NCBI RefSeq assembly: GCF_003003285.1
Contig: NZ_PVTP01000005.1
Coordinates: 1-64,000 of the forward strand
DNA length: 64,000 nucleotides
Direction of reading: 5' to 3'
Source of the DNA: Yoonia maritima
GTDB taxonomy: Bacteria; Pseudomonadota; Alphaproteobacteria; Rhodobacterales; Rhodobacteraceae
Shown here: piece after piece, positions 17,139 through 24,752 of the stretch
Layout of the letters: each line of letters begins with the position of its first letter
Position numbering within the stretch: position 1 is the first letter of the stretch
The notes under the pieces: model-generated
Database searches by the model: none
The model's input: only the letters and a program-made list of their open reading frames with translations
Told to the model about the DNA's origin: nothing
Translations under genes and position numbers: made by a program

Positions 17139-18392
17139 ATGCCCGCCCTTTGCCGCGATTGCCTTTGCACATTTGACAGTGAATCCCGCTGTCCTCAATG
17201 CCGCAGCCCACGGGTCACGCGGCACCCAGAGCTGTTCGATCTGACCATCGCGCATATGGATTGCGACGCATTCTATGCCTCGGTCGAAAAGCGCGACAAT
17301 CCAGAGCTCGCTGATAAGCCAGTGATCATCGGCGGTGGCAAACGCGGGGTCGTATCGACCGCATGCTATGTCGCCCGAATCAGGGGCGTCAAATCCGCTA
17401 TGCCGATGTTTCAGGCGCTAAAACTCTGCCCTGATGCCGTCGTGCTACCACCACGGTTTGACGCTTACACCAAAGCATCCCGTGCGATCCGCGCAATGAT
17501 GGATGAACTCACCCCAGTCGTTGAACCGCTATCACTGGACGAGGCGTTTATGGACCTCACCGGCACCGTCCGCCTGCACGGCGCGCCGCCTGCGGTTATG
17601 CTGGCCCGGTTAATCAAACGGATGAAGACCGAATTGGGATTAAGCGGTTCAATCGGGCTATCGCACAACAAGTTCTTGGCAAAAGTCGCGTCAGACTTAG
17701 AAAAGCCACGTGGTTTTTCGATTATCGGCAAGGCCGAGACGACCGAATTCCTGCGCCCCAAATCCGTGCGGCTAATCTGGGGTATCGGCCCCGCCGCCCA
17801 AGTCAGCCTGAACAAGGCAGGCATCCAGACATTCGATGACCTCCTGCGCTGGGATCGTCGCGACCTGCATGATCGGTTTGGCGGCATGGGTGAACGGCTC
17901 TATTCGCTTGCCCGAGGCGAAGATGGTCGACGGATTTCGACACACGCACCTGTTAAGACGCTATCGAACGAAACGACATTCTCAGAAGACACTGCTGACC
18001 CCGAAATCCTAGACGGTCACCTCTGGCGGATGTCAGAAAAGGTCAGCGCACGCGCAAAGGCGACCGATAAGGCAGGCCGCGTCATTACGTTGAAACTGAA
18101 GACCTCTGACTTCAAACTGATTTCAAAACGGTTAAGCCTGCATCACCCCACCCAGATGGCTGACACAATTTACCGAACCGCGCACGGGCTATTTGAACAG
18201 GTCAAAATGCGTGGGCCGTTTCGGTTGCTGGGTGTGGGGCTATCAGAAATCACATCAGCCGATGATGCCGACCGCGAAGGTGATTTGCTTGACCCTGACG
18301 CAGGAAAACGCGCGCGGGCCGAGCTCGCAACAGATAAAATACGCGAAAAATTCGGCAAAGACGCCATCATCAAAGGGCGGTCGCTTCGGTAG
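17139..18392 (+). CDS. dinB: DNA polymerase IV with N-terminal zinc-finger extension
   Basis: Y-family translesion polymerase of 417 residues. A four-Cys motif (CRDC..CPQC, residues 5-21) precedes the polymerase, an extension common in Rhodobacteraceae. Catalytic motifs are HMDCDAFYASVE (about 39-50) and LSLDEAFMDL (about 132-141), with the KFLAKVASDLEKP loop near 180. The TAG stop is inside a palindromic repeat (see 18388-18410). DinB is normally induced by DNA damage, but no clear LexA box was seen in the very short divergent region. Confidence 0.95.
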   Translation: MPALCRDCLCTFDSESRCPQCRSPRVTRHPELFDLTIAHMDCDAFYASVEKRDNPELADKPVIIGGGKRGVVSTACYVARIRGVKSAMPMFQALKLCPDAVVLPPRFDAYTKASRAIRAMMDELTPVVEPLSLDEAFMDLTGTVRLHGAPPAVMLARLIKRMKTELGLSGSIGLSHNKFLAKVASDLEKPRGFSIIGKAETTEFLRPKSVRLIWGIGPAAQVSLNKAGIQTFDDLLRWDRRDLHDRFGGMGERLYSLARGEDGRRISTHAPVKTLSNETTFSEDTADPEILDGHLWRMSEKVSARAKATDKAGRVITLKLKTSDFKLISKRLSLHHPTQMADTIYRTAHGLFEQVKMRGPFRLLGVGLSEITSADDADREGDLLDPDAGKRARAELATDKIREKFGKDAIIKGRSLR

Positions 18393-18410
18393 GGTGGGTC
18401 TTGACCCACC
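18388..18410. repeat. palindromic repeat, copy 1 (GGGTGGGTC-TT-GACCCACC)
   Basis: Perfect-armed hairpin without a T-run, beginning at the dinB stop codon TAG. A sister copy lies at 21377-21400. It resembles short REP-type palindromes scattered in proteobacterial genomes. Confidence 0.6.
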
Positions 18411-18607
18411 GCCCACGTCGCCATTACACTTCCTTATCAGTCAAATGCACACAACAGGAGGGCACAAGCTGAACATGCGTATATTCCGCCAACTTCAGCA
18501 TGGTCCCCGTACCGCCCTGCGAATCCGTTTGCAGGGCTGATCACTGGCATTTGCCCACGGTCTGCCCTTGTCGCTGCGCCACGCGCGGCCAACACTATAT
18601 CTGACAA

Positions 18608-20125
18608 GTGACCACAATGATCCTTTCTATAAACTCCTTAGGCGTGACGCTTGGCGATCCGCTATTTTCTGACTTGAACCTGACGATTTCCAAAGGCGAC
18701 CGTATTGGTTTGGTCGCTGCAAATGGCCGCGGAAAATCCACACTGATGGGCTGCATGGCTGGCACGGTTGAACCCACGTCCGGCGAAATCACCCGCGCAC
18801 GCGGCCTGCGTATAGGGCACGTTGAACAGCATATCGCGCCAGAACGCCTTTCGCAGACACTGTATGACTTAGTGCTTTCCGCATTGCCGCCTGACCAGGC
18901 CGATTTCGAAGCATGGCGCGTTGATGTGGTGCTCGGCGATCTGCAAGTGCCCTATGAGCTACAGCAAAAACCACTGTCAGAGCTTAGTGGGGGCTGGCAA
19001 CGCACAGCGTTGTTGGCGGCCGCTTGGGTGACTGAACCTGACTTGCTGTTACTTGATGAACCGACCAACCACCTGGACCTGCATCGTATCGGGTTGCTGC
19101 AAAATTGGCTGGGTGCGTTGCCACGCGATACGCCGGTATTAATCACCAGCCATGACCGGGCCTTTCTAGATGCTACAACCAACCGAACGCTTTTCCTGCG
19201 GGCGGAGCGGTCACGCGTGTTTCAGCTACGCTTCACAAAGGCGCGCGTCGCATTGGATGAGGCAGACGAAGCCGACGAACGGCGCTTTGCCAACGATCTG
19301 AACAAGGCAACCCAACTGCGCAAGCAGGCCGCGAAGTTAAAGAACATTGGGATCAATTCAGGCTCTGATTTGTTAATCACAAAGACCAAGCAGCTAACCG
19401 AGCGCGCAGCCAAGATTGAAGCGGCAACAAAACCCGCCCACCAAGACCGCAGCGCCGGCGACATCAAGCTGACCAACAGCGGCACCCACGCCAAGGCGCT
19501 TATCACTTTGGATGATGTGGCGGTGACCACGCCAGACGACAGATTACTATACACGACTGGCAAGAAATGGATCACGCAAGGCGACCGCATTGTGCTGCTT
19601 GGCACCAATGAGACAGGTAAAACCCAACTGGTTAAGATGATCCACCGGGCATTATTGAACGAAGAACCCAGCATAAAATGCGCCCCTAGCGTTGCGCTTG
19701 GGTATTCGGACCAACATCTTAGCCAGCTGGACGACGCCGATACCCCGATGACCGCAGTCGCAGGACAATTCGACGTGGGCGATCAACGTGCACGCGGGTT
19801 GCTTGCGGCTACGGGCGTGAACATCCAGATGCAGGACACCAAGATCGGTGCACTTTCTGGCGGGCAAAAGGCACGGCTCGCGATGCTAATCCTGCGGCTA
19901 CAGCGACCAAACTTTTACCTACTCGATGAACCTACGAACCATCTCGATATCGAAGGGCAAGAAGCGTTAGAGGAGGAACTTATTGCCCATGGCGCTTCAT
20001 GTCTGCTGGTTAGCCATGATCGCAGTTTTCTGCGAAATGTCGGAAATAGGTTTTGGCAGATCGAACGCAAGCGATTGATAGAGGTCGACGACCCAGAGGC
20101 GTTCCTAAACGCGGAACTCGGCTAA
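18608..20125 (+). CDS. ABC-F family ATPase
   Basis: Two ABC ATPase domains in one 505-residue chain and no membrane part, the ABC-F layout of ribosome-acting ATPases. Domain 1 has Walker A AANGRGKST (about 38-46), signature LSGGW and Walker B LLLLDEPTNHLDL. The linker is about 225-290 (many Lys/Ala). Domain 2 has GTNETGKTQ and signature LSGGQKARLAM, then LLDEPTNHLDIEG. It is shorter than EttA or Uup, so the subfamily is uncertain; translation factor or antibiotic protection are both possible. An ATG three codons after the GTG start is an alternative start. Confidence 0.85.
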   Translation: MTTMILSINSLGVTLGDPLFSDLNLTISKGDRIGLVAANGRGKSTLMGCMAGTVEPTSGEITRARGLRIGHVEQHIAPERLSQTLYDLVLSALPPDQADFEAWRVDVVLGDLQVPYELQQKPLSELSGGWQRTALLAAAWVTEPDLLLLDEPTNHLDLHRIGLLQNWLGALPRDTPVLITSHDRAFLDATTNRTLFLRAERSRVFQLRFTKARVALDEADEADERRFANDLNKATQLRKQAAKLKNIGINSGSDLLITKTKQLTERAAKIEAATKPAHQDRSAGDIKLTNSGTHAKALITLDDVAVTTPDDRLLYTTGKKWITQGDRIVLLGTNETGKTQLVKMIHRALLNEEPSIKCAPSVALGYSDQHLSQLDDADTPMTAVAGQFDVGDQRARGLLAATGVNIQMQDTKIGALSGGQKARLAMLILRLQRPNFYLLDEPTNHLDIEGQEALEEELIAHGASCLLVSHDRSFLRNVGNRFWQIERKRLIEVDDPEAFLNAELG

Positions 20126-20994
20126 GGCACAAACTGGTCGCGAATACCGCGCATGTAGGGCACCAACATTTCACGAAACGCTGCGACCTTGGCCGAGGCC
20201 CAGATATCACGGTGCGCGACCACCCAAATCTCAGGGTAAGGCTGCGGTGGCAGCACGGGCACCTGAACCAATCCGTCACTTGCGCGGCCCAAAAACAAGG
20301 GCATCCGCGCCACCCCAAGACCCGCCTGCGCAGCCGCGCGGATCGCGACCATATCGTCGAATGTCATGCGTATCCGATGGTGGGGATAGGCCGGATCGAC
20401 GTTCTTTGGCACAGTCGTATAATCAGCATAGACAATCCAATCGACCATCCCATTCGGATCGGCTTTGATCTGTGCAGCAACCTTCGGCGATGCAAAGCTA
20501 GCCGAATATTGTGGCATCAGTCGTAACCCCTTGAGCGTATCACCCGGATCGCGACTGATCCGAATAGCAAGATCCGCCTCTCGACGGTTCAGATCAAGCA
20601 GATCATTCGTGGCACGCACATGCAGGTCGACATCGGGATAGGCGGCACAGAACCGATCAATCACTGGTGTCAGTATATGCGCGATCAATAATTGTGGGGC
20701 GGTGATGGTTAGCGATCCATGTAAAGTCGCGTCCTGCCCTTGCAGCTGGCGCATCAACGCATCGGTCTGATCTGCCATGCGCGCCGCGTGATCCGCAACC
20801 AGCAGCCCTGCTTCAGTTGGTCGATAGCCATCGGTCAAACGCTCAAATAGCGCGACACCCAAGGCACCCTCTGCACGGGCGACACGACGAGCAACGGTCG
20901 TGTAGTTGAGGCCAAGCATCTGCGCCGCAGCGGACAACGATCCAGCCCTCACGAGGCACATAACCGTGCGCATATCATCCCATGAAACCGTCAT
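20122..20994 (-). CDS. LysR-family transcriptional regulator
   Basis: 290 residues from the ATG at 20994. The N-terminal winged HTH has GSLSAAAQMLGLNYTTVARRVARAE, and the effector-binding domain begins near LHGSLTITAPQLL. The frame extends 16 codons upstream (rich in Met and His), but that part coincides with two copies of an operator-like box, so the downstream start is preferred. It is divergent from a DUF1330 gene that it probably regulates. It overlaps the end of the ABC-F gene by four bases, tail to tail. Confidence 0.9.
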   Translation of the reverse strand: MTVSWDDMRTVMCLVRAGSLSAAAQMLGLNYTTVARRVARAEGALGVALFERLTDGYRPTEAGLLVADHAARMADQTDALMRQLQGQDATLHGSLTITAPQLLIAHILTPVIDRFCAAYPDVDLHVRATNDLLDLNRREADLAIRISRDPGDTLKGLRLMPQYSASFASPKVAAQIKADPNGMVDWIVYADYTTVPKNVDPAYPHHRIRMTFDDMVAIRAAAQAGLGVARMPLFLGRASDGLVQVPVLPPQPYPEIWVVAHRDIWASAKVAAFREMLVPYMRGIRDQFVP

Positions 20995-20997
20995 GTC

Positions 20998-21044
20998 ATG
21001 CATTTTTGCATGCACGTGATGCATATGCACGCATTTTCGCACGT
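20998..21044. promoter_or_regulatory. two LysR-operator-like boxes between lysR and the DUF1330 gene
   Basis: ATGCATTTTTGCATGC (20998-21013) and ACGCATTTTCGCACGT (21029-21044) match at 12 of 16 bases. The shared core is a GCATTTT.GCA box, and the spacing is 31 bases or about three helical turns. Paired boxes in a divergent promoter region are the usual LysR layout. Confidence 0.5.
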
Positions 21045-21087
21045 GTAAGCGGCGTCTAATTACATGGCATCAACAAAGGAGAAGCCA

Positions 21088-21369
21088 ATGATCTACGCAT
21101 ATGCAAGCCTAACCGTGACGAACCCAGACTCTCTTGCCGCCTACCGCGAAAAAGCGGCTGACGCCTTGAATAAATACGGTGGGAAGGTCGAAACAGCGAC
21201 CAACGCCGCCCGCGGCATTGATGGGACGCCACAAATTCCGGACGTTGTCGCATTGCTTTCTTTCCCTGACGCCGATTCCGCAATGGGATGGATCAACGAC
21301 CCCGCACTCGCAGAGATTCACTCGCTGCGCCGTAACGCGGGTGGGTCGGACATCGTGTTGCTTGGTTAA
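21088..21369 (+). CDS. DUF1330 domain protein
   Basis: 93-residue protein of the DUF1330 (dimeric alpha-beta barrel) family, starting IYAYASLTVTNPDSLAAYREKAADAL, with SFPDADSAMGWINDP and a Leu-rich end. AAAGGAG stands seven bases before the ATG; an ATG eight codons earlier lacks a site. Function unknown, possibly binding a small hydrophobic ligand. Its divergent LysR neighbour is likely its regulator. Confidence 0.88.
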   Translation: MIYAYASLTVTNPDSLAAYREKAADALNKYGGKVETATNAARGIDGTPQIPDVVALLSFPDADSAMGWINDPALAEIHSLRRNAGGSDIVLLG

Positions 21370-21376
21370 TTCAGGT

Positions 21377-21400
21377 GGGGTGGATCAAGATCCACCCTAC
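21377..21400. repeat. palindromic repeat, copy 2 (GGGTGGATC-AA-GATCCACCC)
   Basis: Sister of the 18388-18410 palindrome. Read on minus it gives TAGGGTGGATCTTGATCC. The TAG is the stop codon of the N-formylglutamate amidohydrolase, just as copy 1 holds the dinB stop. Confidence 0.6.
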
Positions 21401-22260
21401 TCAGCCGCGACAGGTTGATCTTTAGCAAATCCAATCTCGGCAATCATGGCGATAGCCGCGCTGATCTGTTCCTTAAACGCTGCAAAGTCGGACTTAGGCT
21501 CTAAAGTCCGCTCATCCATATAAAGGGCGCGGTCCATTTCGACCTGAATCGCATGCTGATTCCGTGAAGGTCGGCCATATTGCTGAACAATATAGGCCCC
21601 TGCAAACGGTGCATTTCTCGCGACGCGTAGGCCAGCTTCGGTAAATGCGGCCTCGACCTGATCCATGATGTGCCCGGCTGCGGTGCTGCCAAACCGGTCG
21701 CCCAATACAATATCGGGGCGCGGTGCGTTTTGTAGATTCATCGTCGTCAACGCCTCGTGCGGCATCGAATGACAGTCGATTAAGATTGATTCGCCGTATG
21801 CACGGTTGCTTTCATCCAACAAGGTCTGAAGCTGGTCATGATAGGGCCGCCAATATGTGGCTATGCGATCGTGCGCTTCGTTCAATGAAATCTTACCGCG
21901 ATAGATATGACGTCCATTCGCCACAACGCGAGGAATCACACCCAGCCCACTTGCGATTCGCGGGTTGTGGGGCTTGCGACGCACCCCTTCGATCAATGCT
22001 GGATCCAATTCGTCAGGTCCACGATTCAAATCTACAAATGCCCGTGGCGCCAATGCCTTGATGAATGGCGCACCAAAACTGGGTGCGTCTTCATACAGGC
22101 GATCAATAAACGCATCCTCAGATGAACGGATTTCAGCAGCGTCTAAATCTGCTATACTTAGAAAAGAAGACGCGTAATCACGCCCACTGTGTGGAGAGGC
22201 GAATACAACGCTCGTACTGCGAACAGCAGGGAGCGAAAGATCAAAGGTTGTTTCTTGCAA
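21397..22260 (-). CDS. N-formylglutamate amidohydrolase family protein
   Basis: 287 residues. Family motifs: FASPHSGRDY near 21-30 (zinc-binding His), DLNRGPDELDP near 78-88, and IDCHSMPHEA near 161-170. The C-terminus contains NQHAIQVEMDRALYM. The reaction known for the family is hydrolysis of N-formyl-L-glutamate in histidine degradation, but no other hut genes are in the window, so the substrate here is uncertain. It starts at TTG 22260-22258, with AAGGAG eight bases upstream. Confidence 0.88.
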   Translation of the reverse strand: MQETTFDLSLPAVRSTSVVFASPHSGRDYASSFLSIADLDAAEIRSSEDAFIDRLYEDAPSFGAPFIKALAPRAFVDLNRGPDELDPALIEGVRRKPHNPRIASGLGVIPRVVANGRHIYRGKISLNEAHDRIATYWRPYHDQLQTLLDESNRAYGESILIDCHSMPHEALTTMNLQNAPRPDIVLGDRFGSTAAGHIMDQVEAAFTEAGLRVARNAPFAGAYIVQQYGRPSRNQHAIQVEMDRALYMDERTLEPKSDFAAFKEQISAAIAMIAEIGFAKDQPVAAE

Positions 22261-22413
22261 TAAAATGCTCCTTCTGGCGAAGAGGATAGCCTGAATTTTG
22301 TTTTTTCCGAAAGCCCTTGATCCCCGGTTCGACTCCTTTTATAGACCCCACACCTGACGCGGTTTGCCCGCTTCCTATTTCTTTATAGGACAGATGCAAA
22401 CACGTTGGAAAAT

Positions 22414-22488
22414 GGATGATTAGCTCAGCGGTAGAGCACTTCGTTGACATCGAAGGGGTCACTGGTTCGATCCCAGTATCGTCCACCA
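22414..22488 (+). tRNA. tRNA-Val (GAC)
   Basis: 75-nt cloverleaf: acceptor GGATGAT pairs with ATCGTCC, D-arm GCTC..GAGC, anticodon arm CTTCG-TTGACAT-CGAAG with anticodon GAC, T-arm ACTGG-TTCGATC-CCAGT, and the CCA end is encoded. It stands before rpmJ. Confidence 0.96.
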
Positions 22489-22564
22489 TGAATTCACTGG
22501 TCCATTCTGGGCCATATTGCAACCCAAGGCGCAATCCGCGCGCCGCGACATGAAGGACACGACC

Positions 22565-22690
22565 ATGAAGGTACGTAACTCCCTCCGCTCGCTCAAGCAG
22601 CGCCACCGCGATTGCCGCATCGTGCGCCGTAAGGGCCGCGTCTATGTTATCAACAAGACGCAACGCCGGTTCAAAGCCCGTCAGGGCTAA
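22565..22690 (+). CDS. rpmJ: 50S ribosomal protein L36
   Basis: 41 residues, [16 protein letters not shown] followed by [19 protein letters not shown] and FKARQG. This is the short alphaproteobacterial L36. It holds only one Cys, so it lacks the four-ligand zinc site of classical L36. AAGGA lies before the ATG. A terminator follows at once. Confidence 0.96.
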   Translation: MKVRNSLRSLKQRHRDCRIVRRKGRVYVINKTQRRFKARQG

Positions 22691-22712
22691 AACCTGCTAA
22701 AAGCAAATGGTA

Positions 22713-22747
22713 AAAAGGTCGCATCCGCAAGGACGCGGCCTTTTTCT
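22713..22747 (+). terminator. rho-independent terminator after rpmJ
   Basis: AAAAGGTCGC pairs with GCGGCCTTTT (one G-T pair) around a 12-base loop, followed by TTTTC. Confidence 0.85.
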
Positions 22748-22772
22748 TTGTCTACACATTTGAGAACCATGC

Positions 22773-23339
22773 ATGCCAAACAACGCAGATTATAAGCCAC
22801 CAAAATGGATCACCATTCTCATTCTGACTTGGTTCTTTCTAGGATGCCTTCCAATACTCGCCTTAGCATTTGGGTTTCGTTTTCTGCCAAGTCCCGAATG
22901 GGTTCAGAACACGCGGCTCATCGCGGCCCTTGCTGCGTTTGGAACCGCAGCTTTGATGCTCGTGTTGCTTAGGATCGGCCACAAAAAACAAAAACCTGAA
23001 GGCGGCATGATCAAGATTGTTGGGATGTATTTGGTGGCGGTGTTCTTGTTCTCACCAGCGGTCGGTGCTTCAGCCATTGCCGCAACGGGACCAATGCTGG
23101 TAGCGATCGTCGCAGGTTCGCAAAGTTCCTTAACATATACTGTTGCGGACGCATCGCAGTCAGGAAGTTACAAATGCCGACGACCGATTAAGCTAACTGA
23201 GGCACCATTTTTGTTCAATTTGGTGTGCGGTACGTCCCAAGCATTTCAACTCGGTGTCTCCAAAGAGGATTTCGTTTTAGTGACCGGTCATGGAACGCGG
23301 TGGGGACTATTCCCGCGTACGATATCTATGACCGATTAG
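22773..23339 (+). CDS. hypothetical membrane protein
   Basis: 188 residues with three strongly hydrophobic segments (about 13-35, 48-66, 82-112) and a C-terminal soluble domain of about 75 residues, probably periplasmic, with two Cys residues (YKCRRPIK and LVCGTSQ) that could pair. I recognise no family. The DNA is a little AT-richer than the flanks. It stands alone after the rpmJ terminator. Confidence 0.7.
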   Translation: MPNNADYKPPKWITILILTWFFLGCLPILALAFGFRFLPSPEWVQNTRLIAALAAFGTAALMLVLLRIGHKKQKPEGGMIKIVGMYLVAVFLFSPAVGASAIAATGPMLVAIVAGSQSSLTYTVADASQSGSYKCRRPIKLTEAPFLFNLVCGTSQAFQLGVSKEDFVLVTGHGTRWGLFPRTISMTD

Positions 23340-23495
23340 GCCGGCGCCGGTTTGGTCCCGCTAACAGCAATAGCAAGAGACCGCTGATCGAAGGTCAGGG
23401 TTTCCTCACTTTTTATCGTTTAGTCTAGTCACATGGTCCGCATTCCGCGTATCGTGCCCGCAGAACGGTTTTAAAAACGACTAAGGAACATTTTC

Positions 23496-24695
23496 ATGCA
23501 TTTTCTGAATATTAGATCAAGTGCACTTGCTGTTGCGATGCTTGGGCTCGCGGCACCTGCCTATGCCCAAGACGCAATTTGTGGTGGTCTAGGCGCAGGT
23601 GGTCAGTGGATTGGCGGAGACGAAGCGTCATCTGACATCACAACTGCTGACACCTACCAAGAACAAATGGCGCTTGTTCTAGGCGGAAATGATTATGTTT
23701 CCTTGTTTTCAGTTAGCGAAGGCACTGACGTACGGATCGAGGCCGCAGGTCGCGGCGCGGGCGACACTGTGATCGACGTGCTTGATAGCACCGGCAGCAT
23801 TGTTACGTCCGATGATGATTCAGGTGGCAATGGCGCGTCGCGCGCTGAAACGTTCCTGAACCCCGGAACATACTGTATGTCACTGCGCAGCTATGATGGC
23901 GGTCCAATGACCGCATTTGTCCGCGTTGGTCGGCAAGAACATGAACCCCTAACTGAGGGCGCAATGGAAACCAGCAGCGCACGCGATTCAGGCGGATGCG
24001 AAGCAGCGACCCCAATGGGTGGTCTTGGTAGCACGGTATCTGGATCCGCGGCCGATAGCTCTCACTGGAGTTTTACTCTGGATGCACCTGCGCAGGTCAG
24101 CGTCACTGCAGAAAACGAATCTGCTGATCCAGTGATCACGCTTTACGGCCCGAACGACATGTACATCGATGAAAACGATGATTTCGACGGATATAATTCT
24201 CGGATCGATGTCACTGACACACTGGATGCTGGTACATATTGCATCGCGGTGTCCGCACTAAGCGATGACACACAACCGATTACTATCAGCGTCTCAGAAT
24301 ACGATGCCGAAGCAGCGCTGCAATCGCTTTATGCGCGTGGCGAAGCAGCCCCGCCCCTAGACGGAAGCGTTGAGGTCTCCGATCTTGGCATTCTAGAATC
24401 GCGCATACGCCAAGACGTACAAGCGACGGACGATGTAAAATGGTTCACTATCGAAGTTGAAGATAACAGCCTGCTAGTGGTCGAAGCTATTGGCGGTGGG
24501 AACAGTGATCCATGGCTTGTCGTGTATGACGACCTTGGTCGTGAAATCGGCCAGAATGACGATTATGGTGACGGTTTGGACAGCATGGTGATGGCTCGCG
24601 TTCAGTCCGGAATCTATATTATTGGCGTAAGACAGTACGACAGCAACAACGGACTGATCCGTCTATTGGCCGAACGTTACGTACGCGCGCAATAA
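23496..24695 (+). CDS. secreted protein with three PPC-like calcium-binding repeats
   Basis: 399 residues. A signal peptide (cleavage at AYAQD, about residue 25) is followed by three related beta-sandwich units of the bacterial pre-peptidase C-terminal (PPC) type. Each has a strand, an acidic turn and a Gly-Tyr strand: DVLDSTGSIVTSDDDSGG with GTYCMSL, TLYGPNDMYIDENDDFDG with GTYCIAV, and VVYDDLGREIGQNDDYGDG with GIYIIGV. No catalytic domain is present, so it is a binding or structural protein, probably exported to the envelope or medium. AAGGAAC precedes the ATG. It faces the caspase-like gene across a shared terminator. Confidence 0.82.
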   Translation: MHFLNIRSSALAVAMLGLAAPAYAQDAICGGLGAGGQWIGGDEASSDITTADTYQEQMALVLGGNDYVSLFSVSEGTDVRIEAAGRGAGDTVIDVLDSTGSIVTSDDDSGGNGASRAETFLNPGTYCMSLRSYDGGPMTAFVRVGRQEHEPLTEGAMETSSARDSGGCEAATPMGGLGSTVSGSAADSSHWSFTLDAPAQVSVTAENESADPVITLYGPNDMYIDENDDFDGYNSRIDVTDTLDAGTYCIAVSALSDDTQPITISVSEYDAEAALQSLYARGEAAPPLDGSVEVSDLGILESRIRQDVQATDDVKWFTIEVEDNSLLVVEAIGGGNSDPWLVVYDDLGREIGQNDDYGDGLDSMVMARVQSGIYIIGVRQYDSNNGLIRLLAERYVRAQ

Positions 24696-24712
24696 ACGAC
24701 ATATATGTTGCG

Positions 24713-24752
24713 AAAGTGGCCGTCGGCACCTGCCGGACGGCCACTTTTTATT
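24713..24752. terminator. bidirectional terminator
   Basis: AAAGTGGCCGTC and GGACGGCCACTTT form a long stem (one mismatch) around CGGCACCTGC, with T-runs usable on both strands. It separates the convergent PPC-repeat and caspase-like genes. Confidence 0.85.

Noticed and set aside
18445-18540. 31-codon frame (MHTTGGHKLNMRIF...) after dinB
   Set aside because: An AGGAGG lies inside it before a second ATG, but the length is short and nothing else supports it; left out as uncertain.
22241-22663. 140-codon minus-strand frame across rpmJ and tRNA-Val
   Set aside because: Runs antisense through a tRNA and a ribosomal protein gene; cannot be a real gene.
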